From positions 1,798,001-1,862,000 of the forward strand of contig NZ_CP059154.1 of assembly GCF_013456555.2 (NCBI RefSeq): a stretch of DNA of 64,000 nucleotides. The letters run 5' to 3'. How positions within the stretch are numbered: the stretch's first letter is position 1; every line of letters starts with the position of its first letter. Source of the stretch: Natrinema zhouii (GTDB lineage Archaea > Halobacteriota > Halobacteria > Halobacteriales > Natrialbaceae). The notes below the pieces were generated by a model that ran no database searches, had not been told where the DNA came from, and worked only from the letters and a program-made list of their open reading frames with translations. Both the position numbers and the translations under genes were made by a program. Below are positions 27,482 to 36,130 of the stretch, in pieces.

Positions 27482-27718
27482 CTACGTTTCCGCGTCGACC
27501 GCAGTCCGGACGACTCGAGCGACGCCGAGCATCGCGACGTACGTTCCGGCGAGGACGAGCAAAACGAGCAAGACGACGCCCAGGACGGACGCACCCGCTT
27601 CGGGATGGGTCCGCAACGGTGCCGTGAAACGGAGGCCGAAGAAGCACACGAGCACGCCCGCGGCGACGCGGATCGACGCGCGCCAGTAGGCACCGTACTC
27701 CTCGGGCGAGAGTTCCAT
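27482..27718 (-). CDS. Small two-helix membrane protein
   Basis: A 78-residue protein from ATG 27718 (MELSPEEYGAYWRASIR). It contains two hydrophobic helices (about 18-33 and 43-64) and a short charged tail. It lies 53 bp upstream of pepF on the same strand and could share its transcript. Function unknown. The longer frame upstream has a Cys/Arg-rich start with no support. Confidence 0.6.
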   Translation of the reverse strand: MELSPEEYGAYWRASIRVAAGVLVCFFGLRFTAPLRTHPEAGASVLGVVLLVLLVLAGTYVAMLGVARVVRTAVDAET

Positions 27719-27810
27719 GCGCCGACGTGTGTCCGCGGTCGTGAAAAACGCTCGTACACAGCCCACCAGCGGCCGGTGATCCGAATGCTCACTGCTAGAC
27801 TACCGCCCCG

Positions 27811-28656
27811 TCACCGCATCCCGTCTGCCACCTGCCCCGCCACTCGAGCCCCGGTCCGTCGGTCGATCCGGCGACGCTCGAATACCGCTCGAGCGCTCTC
27901 GGCCGCCGCGTCGTCGATCTCGAACTCGAGGTCGGGGTAGTCCACGTCGGTCAGCACAAGCGGCTCCGGCGGCGCGGGTGCGATTCCCTCGTGGCCGGGC
28001 AACGGGTCGGGCTCGAGGACGCGGTCGATTTTCTCGAGCGGGGCATCGCCGGCACCGACGTCGCGAGCCAGCGACACGAGTCGGCGGACGAGTTCACGGG
28101 CGAAGCCGCCCGCGCTGACGGTGACGACGAGATACTCGCCGTCCCGGACTGCCTCGAGCGACGGCGAGCGCTCGGTGTTGCGGTCGTCCGGCGTCAGGTT
28201 GTGGAAGTCGTGGGCACCTGAGAGCGCTTCGCAGGCCGCTCGGAACCGCTCGTCGTCGAGAGAGCGATCGGGCGTATCGGCGTTCGACGGCGGGTCCGGC
28301 GGTGCGTACAGGTGATAGGTGTACGCTCGACGGTTCGCGTGGTGTGTTGCGTGGAACCCCTTCGGCGCGTCGGCGGCCGCCCACGCGCGAACGTCCGCGG
28401 GGAGTTCGGCGTTCAGCGCCCGCGGCGCGAGCCAGTCAGGAACCTCGAGCGCGATCGTCTGAGCGAGCGCGGAGACGCCCGCATCCGTGCGGCCGGCAGC
28501 GGCGTAGCCCGCGGGTTTGTCGGCCCCGGGGTCGAGGACCTCGAGCGCGCGGAGCGCGTCGAAGATCGCGTCCTCGATGGTCGGGACGTCGGGCTGGCGC
28601 TGGAAGCCGTGATAGCCCGTGCCGTCGTAGGCGACTCTGAACGCTCGAAGAGGCAT
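27811..28656 (-). CDS. truA: tRNA pseudouridine(38-40) synthase
   Basis: A 281-residue TruA-family enzyme. The catalytic aspartate is Asp58 in AAGRTDAGVSAL. The N-terminal RVAYDGTGYHGFQRQP and the later AHDFHNLTPDD and FARELVRRLV segments are family landmarks. It isomerises uridines in the tRNA anticodon arm. It lies upstream of the small membrane protein and pepF on the same strand, 92 bp away. Confidence 0.93.
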   Translation of the reverse strand: MPLRAFRVAYDGTGYHGFQRQPDVPTIEDAIFDALRALEVLDPGADKPAGYAAAGRTDAGVSALAQTIALEVPDWLAPRALNAELPADVRAWAAADAPKGFHATHHANRRAYTYHLYAPPDPPSNADTPDRSLDDERFRAACEALSGAHDFHNLTPDDRNTERSPSLEAVRDGEYLVVTVSAGGFARELVRRLVSLARDVGAGDAPLEKIDRVLEPDPLPGHEGIAPAPPEPLVLTDVDYPDLEFEIDDAAAESARAVFERRRIDRRTGARVAGQVADGMR

Positions 28657-29005
28657 TTGGTCTCGAGTCGACCCAGCGGGGCCAGCGAGTTATACGGTTC
28701 GCTCGTCCACGGACGCGTTGACGATCGCACAGCTCCGGGAAGACGCGTTTCACTCCGAATCGGTCAACCGGCATGCGGTGGCGCGCGCTGTCGGCCGACC
28801 GAACGACAGTGAGAGCGGCCGATGACATTGTGCGAGGGATGAGCGAGTGAGCAGTGCGAACGAGCGAATCGGTTGGGGAGGGCGTGGCGATTCCCTGTTG
28901 CCACGATAGAAGGACGCTTTGTCTCACTCAATTCCATCAGAAACGCTGTTCCATTCACACGGCTATTGGACGGCCAAGTTGTCCCTCAGCGTCCCTGCTA
29001 GCGAC
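28657..29005. other. 349-bp gene-free stretch with diverged repeat core
   Basis: No convincing gene. Two diverged copies of the recurrent element occur: CGAACGACAGTGAGAGCGG near 28800-28818 and GAGCGAGTGAGCAGTGCGAA around 28841-28860, running into CGAGCGAA. The left part should contain the truA promoter; the right part is the 3' side of the gene ending at 29006. Confidence 0.55.
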
Positions 29006-29527
29006 TCACAGCTCGTCGTCCGGATCGAACCGGTCGTGATTGGGGTCGTGGACGTCAAACTCGTCAGTGCCGGATTCGTCGATATCGGAGTCGTCGATAT
29101 CGAACTCGTCGGTCTCGAGTGCCGAGCCGTCGGCGCTAACGGACCCCTCCTGAACCTCGATGGTGACGCCGTCGTCGTCCGAGGACATCCCCAGTAACTG
29201 CCCCGTCGCCGACTCCACTTCCTGATTGACCGACCAGACGAACCGGAGCACCGACTCGAGTTCGGTTCCGACCTCGCGGACGCCGTTCTGACGGGAGAGC
29301 TCGCCCAGACTCCGCGCGCCCTCCGGATGGAGGTACTGGATCGGATGGTCCGTCGGCACCTCCTGAAGGTCGACATCGAACGACCAGAGGTACGGCAGGA
29401 ACTGGAGCGCGTACCCCTGCGGTTTCGGTGCTCGCCGACCGGCGGCGGTCAGCGCAACGTTGATCGCCAGCGGTTCCGCGTCGGTGTCAAAATACACGCC
29501 CGGAACGCGTGGAATGGATACTCGCAT
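29006..29527 (-). CDS. Haloarchaeal protein of unknown function with acidic tail
   Basis: A 173-residue protein beginning MRVSIPRVPGVYFDTDAEPLAIN. Residues 1-120 form a compact domain with proline- and tryptophan-containing loops (LQFLPYLWSFDVDLQEVPTD). The C-terminal 50 residues are an almost uninterrupted Asp/Glu/Ser/Thr tail (DEFDIDDSDIDESGTDEF). I recognise no family. No signal or membrane segment is seen, so it is probably cytosolic. The following 199 bp up to the SDR gene appear empty. Confidence 0.65.
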   Translation of the reverse strand: MRVSIPRVPGVYFDTDAEPLAINVALTAAGRRAPKPQGYALQFLPYLWSFDVDLQEVPTDHPIQYLHPEGARSLGELSRQNGVREVGTELESVLRFVWSVNQEVESATGQLLGMSSDDDGVTIEVQEGSVSADGSALETDEFDIDDSDIDESGTDEFDVHDPNHDRFDPDDEL

Positions 29528-29726
29528 ACTCGAGGCAGGGCGGTGGGACGGGTGAGTCTACACCCGGCAGTCCCAACCTCGTTTTATGCGGATCGACCGA
29601 GACCGGCGACCCATCCGCAACGGGTTCAGACGGACGACTGGCAGTCAGTTCCGGCGCCACCCGCAACCCGCTGTGCGGGTACGCCGGGACACAGTGACAG
29701 CCGGGACACAGTTACCGCAGCCCGCC

Positions 29727-30470
29727 TCAGTGGAACGTATCGGCGAACTTGTCTCGCCGATTGATATCAAGTTCGCTCACGCTCGAGCCCTCTCGGCTTG
29801 CGGCGAAGCGAATCGCTTCGGCGACCTCCTCGGGTTCGGTGACCTCGCCTTCATCGAACCGCTCGGAGAAACTCTCGCCGTAGGCCGCCCCGAACTCGGA
29901 ACGGACCTCGGCAGGATTGACGATCGTGATCCCGACATCGTCGTCACCGATCTGGGCTGCGAGGCTCTTGGCGAAGCCCCGGACCCACCACTTCGTCGCA
30001 GCGTACACGGGATTGCCCGGCCGCGGGTGTTTGCCGGCGAAACTGGCGACGAAGATCAGGCGGCCCTCGCGCTCGCGGATGTGAGGAACCGCCGCTCGCG
30101 ACGCGTAGAAGACGCCGTCGACGTTGGTCTCCTGCATCGTCTCGTAGTCGTCTGTCGACAGCGATTCGACTTCGCCTCCGCGGGCCAGTCCGGCGTTGTT
30201 CACGAGGACGTCGATCCCGCCGAACTCCTCGACGGTCGCCTCGATGAGCGCGTCGACGTCGTCTTCCTCGCGCACGTTCGTCGGGACGACCAGCGTCTCG
30301 ATATCGTGGGTCGCCTCGAGGTCCGCTGCGAGATCAGTCAATCGGTCCTCGCTGCGGGCCGCGAGGACGACGTTCGCTCCCGCGGCGGCGAGTTCGCGAC
30401 AGGTCGCCGCGCCGATTCCCGAACTCGCGCCCGTGACGATCGCGACGTCCCGCTCGAGTGTGTCGGACAT
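29727..30470 (-). CDS. Short-chain dehydrogenase/reductase
   Basis: A 247-residue classical SDR. The cofactor motif TGASSGIG (13-20) and the following AARSEDRL (Arg, favouring NADP) are clear. LVNNAGLARGG and the catalytic VASFAG...YAATK (Ser-Tyr-Lys) set are complete. It reduces or oxidises a hydroxyl/carbonyl substrate that cannot be predicted. It lies 94 bp downstream of the M32 carboxypeptidase gene on the same strand. Confidence 0.9.
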   Translation of the reverse strand: MSDTLERDVAIVTGASSGIGAATCRELAAAGANVVLAARSEDRLTDLAADLEATHDIETLVVPTNVREEDDVDALIEATVEEFGGIDVLVNNAGLARGGEVESLSTDDYETMQETNVDGVFYASRAAVPHIREREGRLIFVASFAGKHPRPGNPVYAATKWWVRGFAKSLAAQIGDDDVGITIVNPAEVRSEFGAAYGESFSERFDEGEVTEPEEVAEAIRFAASREGSSVSELDINRRDKFADTFH

Positions 30471-30564
30471 CGCCCGATACTAGGTGCACATCGGTCAAAA
30501 AACGAGGGTCGCGGATCGATCAAGATCGACGAGCGATCGACGACGGCGGTCCGCGACGGCGCGA

Positions 30565-32142
30565 TCAGTCGTCCTCGAGGTCGTACAGTTCGCCGTACTT
30601 CGACTCGACGTACTCGAGGAAGTGGTCCGCGGTCAGCCCCTCGCCGGTGGCCCGCTCGATCAGCTCCGGCGTGACGTAGCGCTTGCCGTGCTGGTGAACG
30701 TGCTCGCGGAGCCAGCCGTTGAGTTCGTCGAACTCGCCCTCGCGGATCTGGCCGTCGAACTCGCCGCGATCGTCTTCCGCCGCGGCGTACAACTGCGCCG
30801 CGAGCACCGATCCCAGCGAGTACGTGGAGAAGTAACCGAAGTCGCCGTGGGACCAATGGATGTCCTGCAGGCAGCCCTCCGCGTCGGTTTCGGGACGGAC
30901 GCCGAGGTACTCCTCGTACTTGTCGTTCCAGACCGCCGGGACCTCCGAGACCTCGAGATCGCCGCGGATCAGGTCGCGTTCGATCTCGAACCGGATGACG
31001 ATGTGGAGGTGGTAGGTGAGTTCGTCGGCTTCGACCCGGATGAGATTGTCGTCGTGGACCTGATTCGCGGCCTCGTAGGCCTCTTCCGGGGAAACGTCCT
31101 CGAGTTCCGGGAACCGCTCGCGGGCGATCGGCAGGAAGTGCTCCCAGAAGGGGCGGGAGCGGCCGACGTGGTTCTCCCAGAGTCGTGACTGGGACTCGTG
31201 GACCGAGAGGTCGCGAGCCTCGCCCAGCGGCGTGCCGTACCCCTCGTCCGGGAGGCCCTGCGTGTAGTTCGCGTGACCGAACTCGTGGATGGTCGACGTG
31301 ATCGATCCGAGCAAGTCGTCCTCCTCGAAGCGGGTCGTCACGCGCGCGTCGAACTGCGTGCCCGAGGAGAAGGGATGCGGTGCCGTGTCGAGTCGGCCGC
31401 GATCCCAGTCGTAGCCCAGCGAATCGAGGACGTCCCGCGCGAGCGCCTCCTGATCGTCGTCGTCGAACTGGCCCGCGAACGCGTCGGTCGCGAGTTGCGC
31501 CTCGCTCTCCTGGACCGCGTCGATCAGCGGCACGAGATTCTCACGCAGGCGCTCGAGGACCCGTTCGGCGGTCTCGAGGTCGATGTACGGCTCGTAATCC
31601 GCGAAGAGCACGGCGTAGGGATCGGCGTCCGGGTCGATGTGCTTGGCGTACTCGCGCTTGAGGTCGACCAGTTTCTCGAGCGTCGGCGCGAACTGCTCGA
31701 AGTCGTCTTCCTCACGGGCCTGCTTCCACGTGGGATGGGCGTTCGACGCCGTCGCAGAAATCTCTTCGACCAGCTCCCCTGGGACGCTCGTCTCGCGGTC
31801 GTACGTGCGACGAACCTCGCGGACGACTGCGGTCTGCTCGTCCTCGAGGTCGGTGCTCGCGGTTTCACTGCTCGCTTCTCGAGACGACTGCATCGTCTCG
31901 CCTTCGAGCGCCTCGAGTAGTTCGCCGGTTTCGTCGGCGGTCAGGAGTTCGTGACTGATCGAGGACAGCGTCGAGAGCTGCTGGGCGCGGGCCGGCGTCC
32001 CCTCGTCGGGCATCACGACCTCCTGATCCCATCGAAGGATGCCGGCGGCGTTGCCTACGTTCGAGATGCGCCGCACGCGGTCCTCGAACTGTTCGTACGT
32101 CTCGGCCTCGCTCGCGTCGCTCCGAGCCTGATCGGTCGCCAT
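30565..32142 (-). CDS. Carboxypeptidase Taq-type (M32 metallocarboxypeptidase)
   Basis: A 525-residue metallopeptidase. The zinc motif H286-E-F-G-H290 lies in STIHEFGHANYTQGLPDE, and the downstream ESQSRLWENHVGRS gives the third ligand glutamate, both diagnostic of family M32. The rest is helical. It removes C-terminal residues from peptides in the cytosol. The start MATDQARSDAS is slightly longer than bacterial relatives, giving the usual acidic haloarchaeal extension. Near position 90 there is an acidic Ser-rich insert (SSREASSETASTDLEDE). Confidence 0.94.
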   Translation of the reverse strand: MATDQARSDASEAETYEQFEDRVRRISNVGNAAGILRWDQEVVMPDEGTPARAQQLSTLSSISHELLTADETGELLEALEGETMQSSREASSETASTDLEDEQTAVVREVRRTYDRETSVPGELVEEISATASNAHPTWKQAREEDDFEQFAPTLEKLVDLKREYAKHIDPDADPYAVLFADYEPYIDLETAERVLERLRENLVPLIDAVQESEAQLATDAFAGQFDDDDQEALARDVLDSLGYDWDRGRLDTAPHPFSSGTQFDARVTTRFEEDDLLGSITSTIHEFGHANYTQGLPDEGYGTPLGEARDLSVHESQSRLWENHVGRSRPFWEHFLPIARERFPELEDVSPEEAYEAANQVHDDNLIRVEADELTYHLHIVIRFEIERDLIRGDLEVSEVPAVWNDKYEEYLGVRPETDAEGCLQDIHWSHGDFGYFSTYSLGSVLAAQLYAAAEDDRGEFDGQIREGEFDELNGWLREHVHQHGKRYVTPELIERATGEGLTADHFLEYVESKYGELYDLEDD

Positions 32143-32379
32143 AGACGTATCGTTCGCTCGGAATCGGTATCAACGTCCGGGTTCCGGTCATCTCGAGAGT
32201 AGTGAAGGTGAACGGTGGTCACACGGGACACTCGGAAAGATGTCAGCCCTCGAGACGATCGAGACGCCGTCGCGAAGGCATCGAACGCCGCTGTCGCGTC
32301 ACACTCGTGAATCGATGAGAGCCGTGTAGAACTTGCAAGCAACGAACTGTTCCATCGAACTGACGTAAGTCGGTTCGCT

Positions 32380-32748
32380 ATGGTCGTTGCTTCACCAATC
32401 GCGTCGGCGATCGTGTTCGTTGTGAGCCTTCTGATCGGCGCAGCCGGGATCTACGCGGGTGCGCAAATCATCGTCGGACGAGGGGACTACGATCACGCCA
32501 TTGTCACCGCGTTGATCGGAGCCGTCATCTGGGCAATCGTCGGCTTCGTCGTCGGTTGGATTCCCCTCCTCGGACCGTTGCTGGCCCTGATCGCGTACGT
32601 CGGGGTCATCAACTGGCGGTACCCCGGCGACTGGACCGCCGCGGCGATGATCGGACTGGTCGCCTGGGTCACCGTCCTGATCGCGCTCTACGCCCTCGCC
32701 GCGCTCGGCATCACCGGCTTCGAAGCGATCGGCGTCCCGGGCGCCTGA
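32380..32748 (+). CDS. Small polytopic membrane protein
   Basis: A 122-residue, highly hydrophobic protein with about four helices separated by short loops (GAQIIVGRGDYDHA, WRYPGDW). The helices contain Gly/Ala-rich packing motifs. The pattern resembles small haloarchaeal membrane proteins of unknown function. It converges on the M20 peptidase gene and stands alone; 237 bp upstream hold no gene. Confidence 0.68.
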   Translation: MVVASPIASAIVFVVSLLIGAAGIYAGAQIIVGRGDYDHAIVTALIGAVIWAIVGFVVGWIPLLGPLLALIAYVGVINWRYPGDWTAAAMIGLVAWVTVLIALYALAALGITGFEAIGVPGA

Positions 32749-32805
32749 CGAATCGACAACAGAGTATCGCCGATCGAATAGTCGGCTGCCGTTACCGAGA
32801 CAGCG

Positions 32806-33906
32806 TCACCGCGCAGGCCACCGCTTCGCGACCCGTCGGTAGGTCTCGAGGCAGCGCTCGAGAACGTCGATCGAGACGCTCTCGTCGTCAGTGTGGGCTT
32901 CGCCGGGTTCGGACGGCCCGTAGATGACACACTCCGTGCCGGCCTGCGAGAGCCAGCCCGCGTCGGTCGCGTGCGGTTTCGTCACGAGTTGCGGGTCGGA
33001 GTCTTGGGCGCTGTTAGCGGCCTCGAGCACTCGCTCGGCGAATGCCTCGTCCCCGCAGCGCATCGGCGGCAAGTTCTGATCGACCGTCCACTCGACTCCC
33101 TCTATATCTGCGACCCGCTCGAGCGCCGCACGGTCGCCCGGCACCGTCCGCTCGTCGACGGTGAACGCACAGCGGGCCGGAACGACGTTCATCGCCGAGC
33201 CGCCCTCGATCTCCGTGACGGTGAGCCGGCCCTCGAGCGTCTCGCCCGCCACGTCGACCAACGGGGGCTCGAGGTCGCGGACGCGGTCGACGGCTGCCGT
33301 GGCGCGGTAGATGGCGTTCTCGCCGGCGTCGGCCTCGCTGGCGTGGGCTGCGGTGCCGCGGGCGGTGATCGTACTCCCGCGGCGGCCCTTGTGTGCGACG
33401 GCCACGTCGGTGACGTCCGGTCCGGAGTAGTTCGTCGATCCCTCGCCGACGATGGCGTACTTCGGCGCGAATCCATCGTCAATCGCGTGCCGTGCGCCGA
33501 CGCCGCCGACCTCCTCGCCGACGAAACTCGCGAAGACGAGTTCGCCGGCGGGGTCGACATCGCGGAACGCGACCAGGGCGGCCGCGAGCGCCCCTTTCAT
33601 GTCCGCCGTTCCGCGGCCGTAGAGCCGGCCGTCGCGCTCCTCGACGGCGTACTCGTCGCCGATACCGACTCCCGCTTCCGCTCCCCGCACCTGTGAGTCG
33701 GCCGGCTCGACGACGTCGTGGTGGCCCACCAGTGCGAGCGCCTCATCGCCCGTTCCCTTTCGTGCGATCACGTTGCCGATCTCGTCTCGAGTCACGTCGG
33801 CATCGGTCTCGCGGCGCAGCCACGCCTCGAGGAAATCGCCGGCGGCGGTTTCGTCCTCGTGGCTCGGGATCGACACCAACTCGCGGGTCAGATCGACGAG
33901 GGTCAT
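32806..33906 (-). CDS. M20-family metallohydrolase (ArgE/DapE-like)
   Basis: A 366-residue protein with a di-zinc amidohydrolase fold. The metal-binding and catalytic segments are VGHHDVV, GRGTADMKGALA (bridging Asp) and FVGEEVGGVGAR (general base Glu). The inserted dimerisation domain carries HKGRRGSTITARGTAAHAS. The family removes acyl or succinyl groups from amino acids, or cleaves dipeptides; substrate choice (acetylornithine, succinyl-diaminopimelate or a carboxypeptidase role) cannot be settled, and no arginine or lysine genes are adjacent. Confidence 0.88.
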   Translation of the reverse strand: MTLVDLTRELVSIPSHEDETAAGDFLEAWLRRETDADVTRDEIGNVIARKGTGDEALALVGHHDVVEPADSQVRGAEAGVGIGDEYAVEERDGRLYGRGTADMKGALAAALVAFRDVDPAGELVFASFVGEEVGGVGARHAIDDGFAPKYAIVGEGSTNYSGPDVTDVAVAHKGRRGSTITARGTAAHASEADAGENAIYRATAAVDRVRDLEPPLVDVAGETLEGRLTVTEIEGGSAMNVVPARCAFTVDERTVPGDRAALERVADIEGVEWTVDQNLPPMRCGDEAFAERVLEAANSAQDSDPQLVTKPHATDAGWLSQAGTECVIYGPSEPGEAHTDDESVSIDVLERCLETYRRVAKRWPAR

Positions 33907-34100
33907 GGCTCACACGTCGGCGGCTGCGGTGTTCAGTGCACCGGAAGCCGTCACCGAACGGTATTGATGGGCGCATCCGGAAGCGCGCTCGATCGGCGGC
34001 GCGGTGCGCTTCGAGGGCATCGACGCTGTACAGGCCACCCGGCGTCGTCTCAGCTCTCGTGTGAGACGCGAAACTAGTAGCCGTGGACTCGCTGTGAACA

Positions 34101-34110
34101 CCCTTATAGG
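34101..34110 (+). promoter_or_regulatory. TATA element for the PIN-ATPase gene
   Basis: CCCTTATAGG is centred about 27 nt before ATG 34132, consistent with a leaderless transcript. Confidence 0.65.
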
Positions 34111-34131
34111 CGTACGTCGACCAGTTTACGT

Positions 34132-36024
34132 ATGAACGTCGTGCCGGATACGAGCGTGGTTATCGACGGCCGCGTCTCGGCGACTATCGAAGACGGGCAG
34201 TTCGAGGGAGCGACGATCTGCGTCCCCGAGGCGGTCGTTGCGGAACTCGAGGCGCAGGCAAACGACGGGATCGACAGCGGCTGGGACGGCCTCGAGGAAC
34301 TCCAGCGGCTGGCCGATCTGGCCGACGACGGCGTCGTCGACCTCGAGTACGTCGGTGAACGGCCCAACGCCATCGAGCGGGGCCACGCCTCCGAGGGCGA
34401 GATCGACGCACTCATTCGCGATCTCGCGGAGGAACTCGACGCGACCTTCGTCACGAGCGACGTCGTCCAGGCCGAGGTCGCCGAGGCGAAGGGCCTCGAT
34501 GTCGAACACGTCGCCCCCGAAGTACGGGAGATCGGGACGCTGGCCGTCGAGGAGTTCTTCGACGACCAGACGATGAGCGTCCACCTCAAGACCGACGCCG
34601 TACCGAAGGCCAAACGCGGCGAACTCGGCGCGATGAGCTACGAGGAGATCGCCGACGAACCCCTCGACGAGGCGACGATGGACGAGTACGCCCGCGAGGT
34701 CGTCGACGGCGCGAAGGAGGCCCCCGACGGCTTCCTCGAGCTCTCGGAGCCGGGGATGAACATCGTCCAGTTCCGAGACTACCGGATCGCGATCGGCCGT
34801 CCGCCGTTCTCGGACGGCATCGAGATCACCGCCGTCCGGCCGATCGCCCAGACCGACATCGACGACTACGAGCACGCCGACGAACTGAAAGAACGGCTGC
34901 TCGAGCGCCAGCGCGGCGTCCTCATTTCGGGTGCGCCCGGAGCCGGGAAGTCGACGTTCGCGCAGGCGGTCGCCCGCTACATTTCGGACCACGACTACTC
35001 GGTCAAGACGATGGAGAAACCGCGGGACCTGCAGGTCGGTCCGGACATCACCCAGTACACGGAACTGGACGGCGAGATGGCCAAGACCGCCGACGCCCTA
35101 CTGATGGTCCGGCCGGATTACACCATCTACGACGAGGTCCGCAAGACGAACGACTTCGAGGTCTTCGCGGACATGCGACTGGCCGGCGTCGGGATGATCG
35201 GCGTCGTCCACGCAACGCGAGCGATCGACGCGCTCCAGCGACTCGTGGGCCGCGTCGAACTCGGGATGATTCCACAGGTCGTCGACACCGTCGTCTACAT
35301 CGAAGCCGGTGAGGTCGATACCGTCTACGACGTCAAGACCGAGGTCAAGGTTCCCGCGGGACTCACCGAGGAGGACCTCGCTCGCCCCGTGATTCAGATC
35401 ACGAACTTCCAGACCGGCGAGCCCGAGTACGAGATATACACCTTCAACCGCCAGGTCGTCACCGTGCCGCTGAAAGACGAGGACGGCGGCCCCGCGAACG
35501 AGTCGGGCGTCGACCGCATCGCCAAACAGGAGATCGAACGGGAGATCCGCTCGATCGCCCACGGCTACGTCGACGTCGAACTCAAGGGCCAGGACAAGGC
35601 CGTCGTCTACGTCGAAGAGGACGACATCTCGAGCGTCATCGGCAAAGGTGGCGGGCGCATCACAGACGTCGAGAACCGGCTCGGGATCGATATCGACGTC
35701 CGGACGCACGACGAGAACCCCAACTATGGTGCGGGCGGTGGTGCCGGCGGCGCCAGCGCGAACGGCGGCGGTAGCGGTGGCGGCAGTAGCGGCGGTTCCC
35801 AGGCCGGTCAGATGGTCCAGCCCGAAATCACCTCGCGACACATCGTCATCCCCGTCGACGGCAACCACGGCGAAACGGTCGAGGTTCAGGCCGCCGGCGA
35901 CTACCTCTTTACTGCGACGGTGAGCCGCGGCGGCGAGATTCAGGTCTCACGCGGGAGCGCAATTGCGGAGGAACTCGAGCGCGCGATCGACCGAAAGGAT
36001 TCGGTGACGATCGTTCCGTCGTAA
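34132..36024 (+). CDS. PIN-domain, VirB11/PilT-like ATPase with KH domain (COG1855-like)
   Basis: A 630-residue, multi-domain protein. Residues 1-120 form a PIN nuclease-like domain (PDTSVVIDGRVS, EIDALIRDLAEELDATFVTSD) with the expected acidic residues. A linker is followed by a secretion-type ATPase domain with P-loop SGAPGAGKST (Lys273) and VRPDYTIYDEVRKTNDFEVF as Walker B region. A type I KH domain follows at about 490-525 with the GxxG loop IGKGGG. A Gly/Ser linker (about 530-560) precedes a small C-terminal beta domain. Nuclease, motor and RNA-binding modules together suggest RNA processing or decay; the family is conserved in archaea but uncharacterised. It lies alone, followed by repeat elements. 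Confidence 0.9.
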   Translation: MNVVPDTSVVIDGRVSATIEDGQFEGATICVPEAVVAELEAQANDGIDSGWDGLEELQRLADLADDGVVDLEYVGERPNAIERGHASEGEIDALIRDLAEELDATFVTSDVVQAEVAEAKGLDVEHVAPEVREIGTLAVEEFFDDQTMSVHLKTDAVPKAKRGELGAMSYEEIADEPLDEATMDEYAREVVDGAKEAPDGFLELSEPGMNIVQFRDYRIAIGRPPFSDGIEITAVRPIAQTDIDDYEHADELKERLLERQRGVLISGAPGAGKSTFAQAVARYISDHDYSVKTMEKPRDLQVGPDITQYTELDGEMAKTADALLMVRPDYTIYDEVRKTNDFEVFADMRLAGVGMIGVVHATRAIDALQRLVGRVELGMIPQVVDTVVYIEAGEVDTVYDVKTEVKVPAGLTEEDLARPVIQITNFQTGEPEYEIYTFNRQVVTVPLKDEDGGPANESGVDRIAKQEIEREIRSIAHGYVDVELKGQDKAVVYVEEDDISSVIGKGGGRITDVENRLGIDIDVRTHDENPNYGAGGGAGGASANGGGSGGGSSGGSQAGQMVQPEITSRHIVIPVDGNHGETVEVQAAGDYLFTATVSRGGEIQVSRGSAIAEELERAIDRKDSVTIVPS

Positions 36025-36031
36025 GGAGTTG

Positions 36032-36125
36032 AACCGCGAGCGGTGCGCGGTTCGGAGCGAACGCAGTGAGTGAGAACCGCGAAAACGCGAACAGGTGTTA
36101 GCCCGTGAGCGAACGGAGTGAGCGG
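36032..36125. repeat. Hairpin plus two copies of the recurrent core
   Basis: A 7-bp stem AACCGCG...CGCGGTT (36032-36052) is followed by GAGCGAACGCAGTGAG (36055-36070) and GTGAGCGAACGGAGTGAGC (36105-36123). It lies just after the PIN-ATPase stop and just before the 3' end of the convergent lipoprotein gene. CCTTTTTAG at 36125-36133 may end transcription. Confidence 0.7.
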
Positions 36126-36130
36126 CCTTT

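Noticed and set aside
25572..27689. A 705-codon open frame antisense to pepF, and a similar 435-codon frame antisense to pan (24216-25523)
   Set aside because: Both mirror the real genes' third-position GC. No motif, no promoter and no start context.
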